Source: Methylobacterium sp. (GTDB lineage Bacteria > Pseudomonadota > Alphaproteobacteria > Rhizobiales > Beijerinckiaceae). From it: 52,288 bases of DNA. The stretch covers positions 1 through 52,288 of the forward strand of contig PNLY01000033.1 in NCBI GenBank assembly GCA_013823325.1, read 5' to 3'. The notes under the pieces are model-generated. The model saw nothing but the letters and a program-made list of their open reading frames with translations. It did not search any database and was not told the origin of the DNA. Position numbers and translations under genes: made by a program. Shown here in pieces: positions 1 through 10,121 of this stretch. The first letter of the stretch is position 1, and each line of letters begins with the position of its first letter.

Positions 1-1838
1 GCGCGCCCTCGGCCGCGCCGAGCGAGCCGCAGCGGCCTGCTCCGGGCCAGATCGCGCCGCCAGCCTCGCCGGCCCGGCCGAGCGCGCCGCCGGCCCAGCC
101 CAATGCTTCGGGAGCGCCATCGGGCGACAACGGCCAGCGCCGTCAGGCGCCTGCGCAGACGGCGCCGGGACAGCCGCCCGCGGCCGCTCCTTCATCGCCG
201 TCTCGGCCAGCGCCGGGGCAGGCCGCTCCGGGCGGCAGCGGCCAAACGCAGCCCGGCCAGCCTTCCCCAGTGCCCGGCGGTGGACGCGCGCCGGGCGCCT
301 TGTCGCAGCCCGGTCCGGCTCCGTCGCAGCCGGCCCCATCGCAGCAGCGGCCGAGCTTGAACGGCCAGCCTGGCCAGCCGGCGCCTGGGCAGCCTTCCGC
401 TGCACCGCCGGCCGGCCGCGCGCCGGGTGCGCTGTCGCAGCCGGGCACGGCTCCGGCCCAGCCCGCCCCGTCGCAGCCGCAACCTGGTTTGAACCGCCAG
501 CCCAGTCAGGCGGCGCCGAGCCAGACCGCGCCCGGCCAGCCGGCGACAGCGCCGAACACCGGACGCTCGCCGGGAGCGTTGTCGCAACCCGGCACAGCCC
601 CGTCCCAGCCGGCCCCGGCCCAGCCGCAGCAACCCTCCGGGCTCAGCCGCCAGCCCGGCCAGCCCGCACCCGGCCAAGGCGCTCTCGGCGCCGGTCAGCC
701 TGCGACTGGCCAGCCCGCTCCGGCACCGAATGCCGGCCGCGCGCCTGGGGCCCTGTCGCAGCCCGGGACAGCGCCGTCGCAGCCAGGCGTTGCGCCCGGT
801 CAGGCTCAGCCACAGCCCGGCGTGCCCGGCCAGCCTGCGCCTGACCGCCAGGGCCGCCGCGGCGGCATCGGCCTCGGCGGCGCGGCCGCGATCGGTCTCG
901 GCGCTGCCGCGATTGGCGGCATCATGGCGACGCAGGGCGCGAGCCGGCTGGATGATATTCGCAGCCGGCGCGAGGAGCGCCGCGAGGGCGACGTTACCAT
1001 CATCCGCGAGCCCGGACGTACCATCATCCGCGGCGACGATGATCGCGTCATCATCCGCCGCGACGAGACGCAGCGCTTCCGCGATCTCGGCCTCGACACC
1101 CGCAGCGAGCGCCGCGGCGACGAAAACGTAACGATCTATAATCGCCCGGACGGCACGCAGATCGTCACGGTGACTGACGCAGAAGGTCGCCTGATCCGCC
1201 GCTCGCGGCGCGAGCGCGACGGCGGCGAATTCGTGATGATCGACAATGTCCGCCGCGACGGGCCGCAGGCCCGCTTCGCCGAGGAGGTGGTCGAACTGCC
1301 GCCGCCGCCGCTGCGCATTCCGCGCGAACGCTATATCGTCGATGCCGAGCGCGCCGACGAACGGCTGATCTACGAGACGATCACCGCTCCGCCGGTCGCG
1401 CCGGTGCCGCGCCGCTACACGCTCGACGAGGTCCGCTATTCGCCCGATCTGCGCGCCCATATGCGCAGCGTCGACATCGACACGATCAACTTCGACTCCG
1501 GCTCCTGGACGGTCACGCCCGACCAGGCCGGGCGCCTGCGGGTCATCGCTGACGCGGTGCGCCAGGCTGTCGAGCGCGCCCCGAACGAGGTCTTCATGGT
1601 CGAGGGCCATACCGACGCGATTGGCTCCGATCTCGACAATCTCTCGCTGTCGGATCGGCGGGCCCAATCGGTCGCCGAGATCCTGACTCGCGATTTCGGC
1701 ATTCCGGCCGAGAATCTGACGACGCAGGGCTATGGCGAGCAGTATCTGAAGGTGCAGACGCAGGGCGATTCCCGCGAGAACCGGCGCGTGACTCTGCGCC
1801 GGATCACGCCGCTGCTCACCGGCCAGAACCAGCAGTGA
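1..1838 (+). CDS. OmpA-family protein with Pro/Gln-rich repeats (5' end outside window)
   Basis: The reading frame is open from base 3, so the gene starts upstream and only about 611 residues are visible. A long Ala/Pro/Gln/Ser-rich region contains four imperfect copies of a unit opening GR(A/S)PGALSQPG. A glycine/alanine-rich hydrophobic stretch (GGIGLGGAAAIGLGAAAIGG, about bases 861-920) follows, then an Arg/Asp-rich segment. The last 120 or so residues are an OmpA C-terminal peptidoglycan-binding domain (INFDSGSW, VEGHTDAIGS, LSDRRAQSVAEIL, ENRRVTLR). OmpA-like domains bind peptidoglycan, so I infer an envelope anchor whose low-complexity part spans the periplasm or wall. A GTG at 270 could be mistaken for the start, but it lies in the middle of the Pro/Gln tract. 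Confidence 0.9.
   Translation, partial: APSAAPSEPQRPAPGQIAPPASPARPSAPPAQPNASGAPSGDNGQRRQAPAQTAPGQPPAAAPSSPSRPAPGQAAPGGSGQTQPGQPSPVPGGGRAPGALSQPGPAPSQPAPSQQRPSLNGQPGQPAPGQPSAAPPAGRAPGALSQPGTAPAQPAPSQPQPGLNRQPSQAAPSQTAPGQPATAPNTGRSPGALSQPGTAPSQPAPAQPQQPSGLSRQPGQPAPGQGALGAGQPATGQPAPAPNAGRAPGALSQPGTAPSQPGVAPGQAQPQPGVPGQPAPDRQGRRGGIGLGGAAAIGLGAAAIGGIMATQGASRLDDIRSRREERREGDVTIIREPGRTIIRGDDDRVIIRRDETQRFRDLGLDTRSERRGDENVTIYNRPDGTQIVTVTDAEGRLIRRSRRERDGGEFVMIDNVRRDGPQARFAEEVVELPPPPLRIPRERYIVDAERADERLIYETITAPPVAPVPRRYTLDEVRYSPDLRAHMRSVDIDTINFDSGSWTVTPDQAGRLRVIADAVRQAVERAPNEVFMVEGHTDAIGSDLDNLSLSDRRAQSVAEILTRDFGIPAENLTTQGYGEQYLKVQTQGDSRENRRVTLRRITPLLTGQNQQ
282..854 (+). repeat. Four tandem in-frame repeats encoding a Pro/Gln-rich tract
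   Basis: Units begin at 282, 414, 561 and 735, each with codons for GR(A/S)PGALSQPG followed by a variable Gln/Pro-rich tail. Unit lengths differ (132, 147, 174 and about 120 bases), all multiples of three, which suggests expansion and contraction by recombination within the coding frame. Confidence 0.85.
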
Positions 1839-1844
1839 GTGAGA

Positions 1845-1869
1845 CCGGAGCGGCTCCTGGCCGCTCCGG
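1845..1869 (+). terminator. Hairpin after the OmpA-family gene
   Basis: A perfect 9-bp stem (CCGGAGCGG with CCGCTCCGG) and 7-base loop starts 6 bases after the stop codon. It is followed only by CTTTCG, so the U-tract is weak. Position and stem fit an intrinsic terminator or 3'-stabilising hairpin. Confidence 0.5.
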
Positions 1870-1961
1870 CTTTCGTGATGGGCGGCCTGGAACAACCCCG
1901 GGCCGCCCTTGTTCTTCTAGCGGGCAGGCTCGCCTTGCGCCTGCCTGACTGGAGGAATGCC

Positions 1962-2252
1962 ATGCGCAAGAACTCATGGGTCCTGCTCGGACTGCTCGCC
2001 GTCGGACTGCTCGTGGCGGAAGCCGCTGCCGCGCAGTCTTCCTTGCCGCAGACGCAGCGCCAGCAGCGCGCGCCGGGCGTGCCGATGTCGCCGAATGCGG
2101 GCGAGGTGCAGAAGCTCGAGCCGCGGTCCGATCGCGTCGAGGCGCGGCGCGAGCGCGAACAGCTCGCGCGTGATCGCTCGGGGCCGCCGGAGCCGAATCG
2201 CGAGATTCCCATGCCGAAGCCGGTGCCCTCGATCATCGCGCCGACTCGTTAG
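1962..2252 (+). CDS. Small secreted protein of unknown function
   Basis: This 96-residue protein begins MRKNSWVLLGLLAVGLL and has a typical Sec signal peptide with likely cleavage after AEAAAA. I chose ATG 1962 because a GGAGG lies 7 bases upstream and the signal peptide follows; the frame is open further upstream but gives no signal peptide. The mature part is short, polar and rich in Arg, Glu, Gln and Pro (REREQLARDRSGPPEPNREI) with no Cys and no domain I recognise. It follows the OmpA-family gene in the same direction and may be another envelope component. Function unknown. Confidence 0.7.
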   Translation: MRKNSWVLLGLLAVGLLVAEAAAAQSSLPQTQRQQRAPGVPMSPNAGEVQKLEPRSDRVEARREREQLARDRSGPPEPNREIPMPKPVPSIIAPTR

Positions 2253-2286
2253 AGCCCACCGCTTCGGGTTTAGATTCGGGTAAGGC

Positions 2287-2305
2287 CCGCCACCTATGGT
2301 GGCGG
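2287..2305 (+). other. Short hairpin ahead of the YjfB-like gene
   Basis: CCGCCACC pairs perfectly with GGTGGCGG around a 3-base loop. It ends just before the GAGGAG ribosome binding site of the next gene. It could terminate the preceding gene or act as a 5' leader stem; the sequence does not decide. Confidence 0.4.
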
Positions 2306-2320
2306 CGAGGAGCTACGCCC

Positions 2321-2521
2321 ATGAGTGAGATGTCCGTCGCGATCGCCCAGAGCCTGATCAGCATGAAGTCGGCTGCGACACAGCAGGCGCTGCAGATCGA
2401 GATGGTCAAGCAGAACGCCGATTCCGATCAGGCACTGGTCGCCATGCTCCAGCAGGCAACTGAACAGCAGCAGGCCACGCTCCCCGCCGGCCAGGGTGGC
2501 AATCTCGACATCACCGCCTGA
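2321..2521 (+). CDS. YjfB-like small protein (putative motility protein family)
   Basis: This 66-residue cytoplasmic protein has no signal peptide or membrane segment. It resembles the YjfB family: a short N-terminal helix (VAIAQSLISMKSAATQQALQ) followed by an amphipathic Gln/Met-rich helix (DQALVAMLQQATEQQQATL) and a polar tail. A GAGGAG site lies 9 bases before the ATG. The family is named a putative motility protein from Bacillus, with no firm biochemical role. No flagellar gene is nearby, so the context neither supports nor excludes a motility link. Confidence 0.65.
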   Translation: MSEMSVAIAQSLISMKSAATQQALQIEMVKQNADSDQALVAMLQQATEQQQATLPAGQGGNLDITA

Positions 2522-2619
2522 TTTTTTCGTTTCCGCCAACTGTGTTGTTTCTCGCGCATGGCAGCGCGGCGTTCGATCGTGCTCCTTTGTCGGTTGCGCT
2601 GAGATCAGGACGGTTCTAA

Positions 2620-2712
<93 letters not shown>

Positions 2713-2772
2713 CTGGAACGCGGCTGCGCCACAAGCGCATCCGCAGACAGCGACTGGACCGTCAGACGCCCC

Positions 2773-4685
<1,913 letters not shown>

Positions 4686-4690
4686 GGACC

Positions 4691-5692
4691 ATGCGCGTCG
4701 CTGTGATCGGGGCCGGCGTCGCCGGCCTCGTGACGGCGCTCGAGCTGGCCGGGCGGGGTATCGCGGTAGACGTGTTCGAACGCGGTGCAGCCCTTGGCGA
4801 GCAGGCCTGCTCCTGGGCCGCCGGCGGCATGCTGGCGCCCTGGTGCGAGCGCGAGAGCGCCGAGGAGGCGATCGTCGCCTTGGGTCGGCAGGCCCTGGAC
4901 TGGTGGCCGCGCCATTATCCCGGCACGCTGGCCCATGGCACGCTCGTGCTCGCTCCGGCGCGCGATGCCGGCGAGCTGACGCGTTTTTCCGCGCGGACGA
5001 GCGGCTTCGAGCGATTGGATGGGGATGGCGTCGCCGCGCTGGAGCCCGATCTCGCCGGGCGCTTCCGGCAGGGCCTGTTCTTCGCGCAGGAGGCACATCT
5101 CGATCCGCGCCTTGCCCTGGCGGGGCTGGCGCAGGCGCTACGCGCGGCCGGCGTGCCGATCCATTACGGAGTCGAGGCCGACGAAACCGCGCTCGATGCC
5201 GACCGCATCGTCGATTGTCGCGGGCTTGCCGCCCGGGACCGGATCGGCACTTTGCGTGGCGTGCGCGGCGAGATGCTGGTGCTGCGTACGGACGAGATCA
5301 GGCTGAGCCGTCCGGTCCGGCTGCTGCATCCGCGCATCCCGCTCTATGTCGTGCCGCGCTCCGACGGGCATCTCATGATCGGCGCGACGATGATCGAGAG
5401 CGATGATCGCAGCCGCGTCAGCGCCCGTTCGGCGATCGAGCTGCTCAGCGCCGCCTATGCGCTGCATCCGGCTTTCGGCGAGGCAGAGATCGTCGAATTG
5501 CGCGCCGATGTCCGCCCGGCCTTCCCCGACAACCTGCCGGGGATCGTCGAGGATGGCCGGACCTTACGCTTCAACGGCCTGTTTCGCCACGGCTTCCTGC
5601 TCTCGCCGGCTTTGGCCGGGCAGGTGGCCGATCGTCTCCTCGCATCCAGGGAGTTGTCCGATGCGCATCTTCGTCAATGGCGACACGCGTGA
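4691..5692 (+). CDS. thiO: Glycine oxidase ThiO (FAD-dependent)
   Basis: This 333-residue DAO-family flavoprotein is expected to oxidise glycine to the iminoglycine used by ThiG for the thiazole ring. The N-terminus shows the dinucleotide-binding GAGVAG (residues 7-12) with the acidic end of the second strand (VFERG) and AAGGMLAPWCE. The C-terminal substrate/FAD part includes YVVPRSDGHLMIGATM and a late RHGFLLSPALAG. The operon uses ThiO rather than anaerobic ThiH, which fits an aerobic organism. Its 3' end overlaps thiS by 32 bases in another frame. Confidence 0.93.
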   Translation: MRVAVIGAGVAGLVTALELAGRGIAVDVFERGAALGEQACSWAAGGMLAPWCERESAEEAIVALGRQALDWWPRHYPGTLAHGTLVLAPARDAGELTRFSARTSGFERLDGDGVAALEPDLAGRFRQGLFFAQEAHLDPRLALAGLAQALRAAGVPIHYGVEADETALDADRIVDCRGLAARDRIGTLRGVRGEMLVLRTDEIRLSRPVRLLHPRIPLYVVPRSDGHLMIGATMIESDDRSRVSARSAIELLSAAYALHPAFGEAEIVELRADVRPAFPDNLPGIVEDGRTLRFNGLFRHGFLLSPALAGQVADRLLASRELSDAHLRQWRHA

Positions 5693-5858
5693 GGTCGCCG
5701 CCCCGGTCCTGGCCGAAGCGCTGGCCGAGCTGGGCTATGCCGGCGCGGTCGTCGCCACGGCCGTGAACGAAGCCTTCGTGCCGGCTGCCGTGCGGGCGCA
5801 GACGGTCCTCGTGGACGGCGATCGGCTCGAGATCCTCGCGCCGATGCAGGGAGGCTGA
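5661..5858 (+). CDS. thiS: Sulfur carrier protein ThiS
   Basis: This 65-residue ubiquitin-like protein opens MRIFVNGD and ends in the diagnostic Gly-Gly (MQGG). The terminal glycine is adenylated and thiocarboxylated to deliver sulfur to ThiG. The ATG lies inside the end of thiO. The overlap implies translational coupling, and thiG starts 3 bases after the stop. A longer upstream extension of the frame was rejected because ThiS proteins begin at this beta strand. Confidence 0.95.
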   Translation: MRIFVNGDTREVAAPVLAEALAELGYAGAVVATAVNEAFVPAAVRAQTVLVDGDRLEILAPMQGG

Positions 5859-5861
5859 GCG

Positions 5862-6632
5862 ATGGACTTCTACGGTTTCACCCCGCGCTCGCGCCTCTTC
5901 CTCGGCACCGCGCAATATCCCTCGCCGGCCGTGCTGCAAAAGTCGGTCGAGGCGGCCGGCGTCGATGTCGTCACGGTCTCGCTGCGCCGCGAAGCCGGCC
6001 GGCTCGGCGGCGGCCAGGATTTCTGGGCGCTGATCCGCAGCCTCGGCGTCAGGGTGCTGCCGAACACGGCCGGCTGCCATTCGGTCAAGGAAGCGGTGAC
6101 GACGGCGCAGATGGCGCGCGAGGTCTTCGGCACGCCCTGGATCAAGCTCGAGGTGATCGGCGAGGCCGACACGCTGCAGCCGGATGTCTTCGGGCTGGTC
6201 GAGGCGGCGCGCATCCTTTGCGCCGAGGGCTTCGAGGTCTTCCCCTACATGACCGAGGACCTCGTCGTGGCCGAGCGGCTGGTCGAAGCCGGCTGCCGGG
6301 TGCTGATGCCCTGGGGCGCGCCGATCGGCACCGGCAAGGGCCTGAACAACCCTTATGGCTTGCGGGCGCTGCGGGCGCATTTTCCCGATATTCCGCTGGT
6401 CGTCGACGCCGGCATCGGCCTGCCCTCGCATGCCGCCGCGGCGATGGAGCTCGGCTACGACGCGGTGCTGCTCAACACCGCCGTGGCCAAGGCCGGCGAT
6501 CCCGCCGCGATGGCAGCGGCCTTCGCCCGCGCCGTCGAGGCTGGACGCCTCGCCTTCGAGGCCGGGCCGATGGAGCCGCGCGACATGGCCGCGCCCTCGA
6601 CCCCGGTGCTCGGCCGGGCCCTGCTCGGCTGA
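5862..6632 (+). CDS. thiG: Thiazole synthase ThiG
   Basis: This 256-residue TIM-barrel enzyme condenses DXP, iminoglycine and ThiS thiocarboxylate into the thiazole phosphate. The Schiff-base lysine is visible in PWIKLEVIG (Lys95). Family blocks include [21 protein letters not shown] and the phosphate-binding [13 protein letters not shown]. Length is normal. It sits between thiS and the adenylyltransferase gene, as expected for a co-translated sulfur-transfer set. Confidence 0.97.
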   Translation: MDFYGFTPRSRLFLGTAQYPSPAVLQKSVEAAGVDVVTVSLRREAGRLGGGQDFWALIRSLGVRVLPNTAGCHSVKEAVTTAQMAREVFGTPWIKLEVIGEADTLQPDVFGLVEAARILCAEGFEVFPYMTEDLVVAERLVEAGCRVLMPWGAPIGTGKGLNNPYGLRALRAHFPDIPLVVDAGIGLPSHAAAAMELGYDAVLLNTAVAKAGDPAAMAAAFARAVEAGRLAFEAGPMEPRDMAAPSTPVLGRALLG

Positions 6633-6645
6633 CAGGGAGGGAACC

Positions 6646-7617
6646 ATGCTCGGTCGCTATGCCCGCCAGATCGTCATGCCGGAGATCGGTCCCGAGGGGC
6701 AGGCACGGCTGACCCACACGCGCATCCTCGTCGTCGGCGCCGGCGGGCTCGGCTGCCCCGTGTCATCCTACCTCGTCGGCGCCGGCATCGGCCGCTTGCT
6801 GCTGGTCGATCCCGACCGGGTCGAGGAGAGCAATCTGCACCGCCAGCCGCTCTACCGGATGGGCGATGTCGGGCGGCTGAAGGTCGAGGCGGCGCGTGAA
6901 GCCCTCGCCGCCTACAACCCCGGTGTGGAGGTTGAGGCGCTGGCGCTCAGGCTCGCGCCCGACAACGTCACGGAACTGGTGGCGCGGGCCGATATCGTCG
7001 TCGACGCCGCCGACAGTTTCGCCGCGACCTATGTCCTGAGCGATGCCTGCCGAGAGGCCGGCAAGCCGATGGTCAGCGCCTCGATCGTCGGCACCGCCGG
7101 CTATGCCGGCGCTTTCTGCGGCGGTGGCCCGAGCTATCGCGCCGTCTTCCCTGAGATGCCGGCGCGCGCTGCCGATTGCGCGACGGCCGGCGTGCTCGGC
7201 CCGGCCGTCGCCACACTCGGCCTGCTGCAGGCACAGATGGCCCTGCTGCTGGCGCTCGGCCTGGAGCCATCGCCGCTCGGCCGCGTGATCAGCTTCGATG
7301 CCCGCCGCCTCGGCTTCGGCGGCTTCTCCTTCGCCGGGGCGCCGGAGCCGCTCGCCGGCTCATTCCCGTTCATCGCGCCGTCGCAGCTTTCGGTTGGCGA
7401 CATCGTGGTCGAGCTGCGCGGCGTCGAGGAAGCGCCTGTTCCGGCTGCTCCGGGCGCGATCAGGTTGACAGTCGACGAGATCGACCGGCTGTCGCTGGAT
7501 GACGCTGAGGGTCGGCGTGTGGTGCTTTGCTGCCGAAGCGGCATCAGGGCGGCGCGCGCCGCTGGTCGGCTTGCAGCGCGTGGCGCCGACGATCTGGCCC
7601 TGATGGCGCTGGGCTAG
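6646..7617 (+). CDS. thiF: ThiF/MoeB-type adenylyltransferase with short rhodanese-like tail
   Basis: This 323-residue E1-like enzyme probably adenylates the ThiS C-terminus. The ATP-binding GAGGLG (31-36) and DPDRVEESNLHRQ (55-67) are intact, and a Cys (Cys178, DCATAGVLGP) sits where the family has its C-terminal-half cysteine. Residues about 255-323 form a reduced rhodanese-like module with CCRSGIRAARAAG as a possible active-site loop. The usual structural zinc cysteines are absent: the CYRC-type position reads SYRA (163-166). The ATG 6646 has a GGGAGG site; earlier in-frame codons belong to thiG. Placement between thiG and thiM supports the ThiF role over MoeB. Confidence 0.88.
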   Translation: MLGRYARQIVMPEIGPEGQARLTHTRILVVGAGGLGCPVSSYLVGAGIGRLLLVDPDRVEESNLHRQPLYRMGDVGRLKVEAAREALAAYNPGVEVEALALRLAPDNVTELVARADIVVDAADSFAATYVLSDACREAGKPMVSASIVGTAGYAGAFCGGGPSYRAVFPEMPARAADCATAGVLGPAVATLGLLQAQMALLLALGLEPSPLGRVISFDARRLGFGGFSFAGAPEPLAGSFPFIAPSQLSVGDIVVELRGVEEAPVPAAPGAIRLTVDEIDRLSLDDAEGRRVVLCCRSGIRAARAAGRLAARGADDLALMALG

Positions 7618-7657
7618 ATTCTGTCCCATATCCCTTGGCGAGCCCGATGGAGACGAG

Positions 7658-8425
7658 ATGACGAGCGACACCACCGAGATAACGCTGGCGCGGACCCTGC
7701 AGCCGCAGGAGGTCGCGGATGTTCTCGCCCGCGTGGCAGAGATCCGTCCGCGCGTGCAGTGCCTGACCAACACGGTGGCGCAGAACATCACCGCCAACAT
7801 GCTGCTCGCCTTCGGTGCGATCCCCTCGATGGCGATCCATGTCGACGAGGTCGCGGCGATGGCGGAGGGCGCCGGCGCGATCCTGATCAATATCGGCACG
7901 ATCAATGCCGAGAGCGAGCTTGCGATTCCAAAGCTGCTGGAGGTGGCTCGCGATCGCGGCAAGCCGCTGGTGTTCGATCCGGTCTTCGTCGAGCTCTCGC
8001 CATTGCGGCGGCACATCGCCGGGCAGGTGTTGCGCCTGCCCGACATTCTCGTGCGCGGCAACGCCACCGAGACGGCGGCGCTCTCCTTCGATCTCGCTGC
8101 CGCAAAGGGCGTCACCCGCGTCACCACCGGCAAAGTCGATCGGATCGAGAGCAGCGCAGTGAGCTTTGCCGTCGCGCATGGCCACCCATTGATGACAAGG
8201 GTCACCGGCATCGGCTGCGCCGCCGGCGCACTGATCGCGGCCTGCTGCGCCGTCGAGGCGAACAAGGCAGTCGCCGCGGCAGCGGCCTTGACCGCCTATG
8301 GCATTGCCGGCGAAATCGCCGCCGAGCGATGCCGCGGCCCCGGCAGCTTCGAGGTCGAATTGATCGACGCGGTCGCGGCGATGGACGCGGCGACGCTCGC
8401 CGCGCGGATGGGAACCGGACGATGA
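7658..8425 (+). CDS. thiM: Hydroxyethylthiazole kinase ThiM
   Basis: This 255-residue kinase of the ribokinase-like fold phosphorylates the salvaged thiazole alcohol. The N-terminal family block VQCLTNTVAQNITANMLLA and the substrate-side GAIPSM are present. The C-terminal anion hole and catalytic region reads TGIGCAAGAL, the ThiM variant of the GTGC motif. It follows the ThiF gene by 40 bases and overlaps thiE by ATGA. Its presence means the operon serves both de novo synthesis and salvage. No thiD (HMP-P kinase) is in the window. Confidence 0.95.
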   Translation: MTSDTTEITLARTLQPQEVADVLARVAEIRPRVQCLTNTVAQNITANMLLAFGAIPSMAIHVDEVAAMAEGAGAILINIGTINAESELAIPKLLEVARDRGKPLVFDPVFVELSPLRRHIAGQVLRLPDILVRGNATETAALSFDLAAAKGVTRVTTGKVDRIESSAVSFAVAHGHPLMTRVTGIGCAAGALIAACCAVEANKAVAAAAALTAYGIAGEIAAERCRGPGSFEVELIDAVAAMDAATLAARMGTGR

Positions 8426-9090
8426 GTGTCGATATCACCCTTTACGGCATCGTCGATCCCCAGATCGCCAATGGCCGCTCCATGGCCGATATGGCGCGCG
8501 CCGCGGTCGAGGGTGGCGCGACGCTGATCCAGCTGCGCGCCAAGACCGAGACGACGCGCGAGATGGTGCGCGAGGCCCGCGCCATCCGCTCGGCCCTGCA
8601 CGGCACCAATGTGCCGCTGCTGATCAACGATCGAGTCGACGTCGCGCTCGCCGCTGGCGCCGATGGCGTCCATCTCGGCGCCGACGACATGAAGCTCGTC
8701 GACGCACGCCGCCTGCTCGGCCCGCGCGCCATCATCGGCGCCACGCTGAAGCATGAGAACGAGTTGCCCGAGCTGGCCTCGGCCAAGATCGACTATGCCT
8801 GCATCGGCGGCGTCTTCCCGACGACGCACAAGGACAATGCCGGCATGGCACTCGGCGTCGACGGGTTCGCTGCCTTGCGTCAGGCCGCGGCGCGCGCACT
8901 CGGAGAGCTTCCGGTCGGTGCCATTGCGGGCATCACCGCCGCCAATGCCGGCTCGGTGATCGCGGCGGGCGCGGATGGCGTCGCGGTGATCGGCGCGCTC
9001 TTCGGCGGCGACGATATCAGCGAGGCGGCGCGCGATCTCAGGCTCGCGGTCGCGAGCGCCCTCTCGGAGCGGGTCGCCAAGAGCGCCTGA
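8422..9090 (+). CDS. thiE: Thiamine phosphate synthase ThiE
   Basis: This 222-residue TIM-barrel protein joins HMP-pyrophosphate and thiazole phosphate. Typical motifs are seen: LIQLRAKTE near the N-terminus, LINDRVDVALAAGADGVHLG, YACIGGVFPTTHK and the late VGAIAGITAANAGSVIAAGADGVAVI split over the phosphate-binding loop. The start ATG overlaps the thiM stop (ATGA). This is the last gene of the operon and it ends one base from the convergent dehydratase gene, leaving no room for a separate terminator. Confidence 0.95.
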   Translation: MSVDITLYGIVDPQIANGRSMADMARAAVEGGATLIQLRAKTETTREMVREARAIRSALHGTNVPLLINDRVDVALAAGADGVHLGADDMKLVDARRLLGPRAIIGATLKHENELPELASAKIDYACIGGVFPTTHKDNAGMALGVDGFAALRQAAARALGELPVGAIAGITAANAGSVIAAGADGVAVIGALFGGDDISEAARDLRLAVASALSERVAKSA

Positions 9091-9091
9091 C

Positions 9092-10108
9092 TTAACCGGC
9101 GATCTCGGCGAAGCGCTTCGGCAGGGCAAAGCCATGGCCGAGCGGGTCATCTGCCTCGATGACGAAGCTGCCTTCGCCGGCGAGATGCCCGCGTCCGCCG
9201 ACCTCGACCGTGACGGCGCCGGCAGCCAGAAAGTCGACCGGGCCGATCACCTTTCCGGTGAAGGTGCCGCCGGTGACGCTGCGGATCCTGCGGTTTTGGC
9301 CGACGGGGATCAGCCCCTTGGCATGGTCGAGCGCCATCCGGGCGGTGACGCCGGAGCCGGTCGGCGAGCGGTCGATCTGGCGCTCGGCGAAGACGCAGAG
9401 ATTGAAGCTGTCTTCGCCCGGACCCGCCTCATCGGTGACGATCGTGCCATAGAGGAAGCCGAGATCGGGCTCGGTCGGATGCATGATCCTGCGGCTCGCC
9501 CGGACCTGGTCGGTCAGCGCGCCGGCCGCCGCGACGATCTCCTCGATCGGCGTCTGCATCAGGTCGAGCCCGAAGCGCGAGGCCGGCAGGATGCAGTAAT
9601 AGGCGCCGCCATAGGCGATGTCGGTGATGATCTCGCGGTAACCGGGCACGGGGACCACGAGATCGCGCGCCTCGACGAAGGCCGGCACGCTCTCGAAGCT
9701 GACATCGCCGACCTTCCCGCCCTCGACCTCGCAGGTGAGGCGAACCAGCCCGCAAGGCGCCTCGATGGCGAAGCGGGTGACTGGCTCGGTTGCCTCCACC
9801 AGCCCCTGCTCGATCGCATAGCGGCCGAGTGCGATCGTCGCGTGGCCGCACATGGTCGAATAGCCCTCGTTGTGCGTGAACAGCACGCCGAAGGCGGCCT
9901 CGGGATGGCTCGCCTGGACCGGGATGACGCCATACATGCCGTCATGGCCGCGCGGCTCCAGCATCATCGCGCGGCGTAAGTCGTCATGCTGCTCGCGGGC
10001 CTGCCGGCGCTTGTCGAGAATGCCTGCGCCGGTGAGCTGCGGGTAGCCTGAGGTGACGATGCGCACCGGCTCGCCGCAGGTGTGGTAGTCGATATAGGCG
10101 AGGCGCAT
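9092..10108 (-). CDS. Trans-3-hydroxy-L-proline dehydratase-like (proline racemase family)
   Basis: This 338-residue protein has the proline racemase fold. The first catalytic site is MCGHA (Cys87). The second is SPTGSG with Thr250 where racemases and 4-hydroxyproline epimerases have Cys. The Cys/Thr pair is the established mark of trans-3-hydroxy-L-proline dehydratases, which make pyrroline-2-carboxylate, so racemase activity is unlikely. The start at MRLAYIDYHTCGEP was chosen because the fold begins there; longer in-frame starts run into the kinase gene. It is the last gene of a leftward operon with the kinase and FAH-family genes. No pyrroline-carboxylate reductase is visible nearby. Confidence 0.83.
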   Translation of the reverse strand: MRLAYIDYHTCGEPVRIVTSGYPQLTGAGILDKRRQAREQHDDLRRAMMLEPRGHDGMYGVIPVQASHPEAAFGVLFTHNEGYSTMCGHATIALGRYAIEQGLVEATEPVTRFAIEAPCGLVRLTCEVEGGKVGDVSFESVPAFVEARDLVVPVPGYREIITDIAYGGAYYCILPASRFGLDLMQTPIEEIVAAAGALTDQVRASRRIMHPTEPDLGFLYGTIVTDEAGPGEDSFNLCVFAERQIDRSPTGSGVTARMALDHAKGLIPVGQNRRIRSVTGGTFTGKVIGPVDFLAAGAVTVEVGGRGHLAGEGSFVIEADDPLGHGFALPKRFAEIAG

Positions 10109-10121
10109 GGGTCTTCGTCCG

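Noticed and set aside
192..1895. Long leftward open frame (567 codons) opposite the OmpA-family gene
   Set aside because: It mirrors the codon bias of the real gene, has Arg/Leu/Ala low complexity and no domain, while the rightward frame has a clear OmpA domain.
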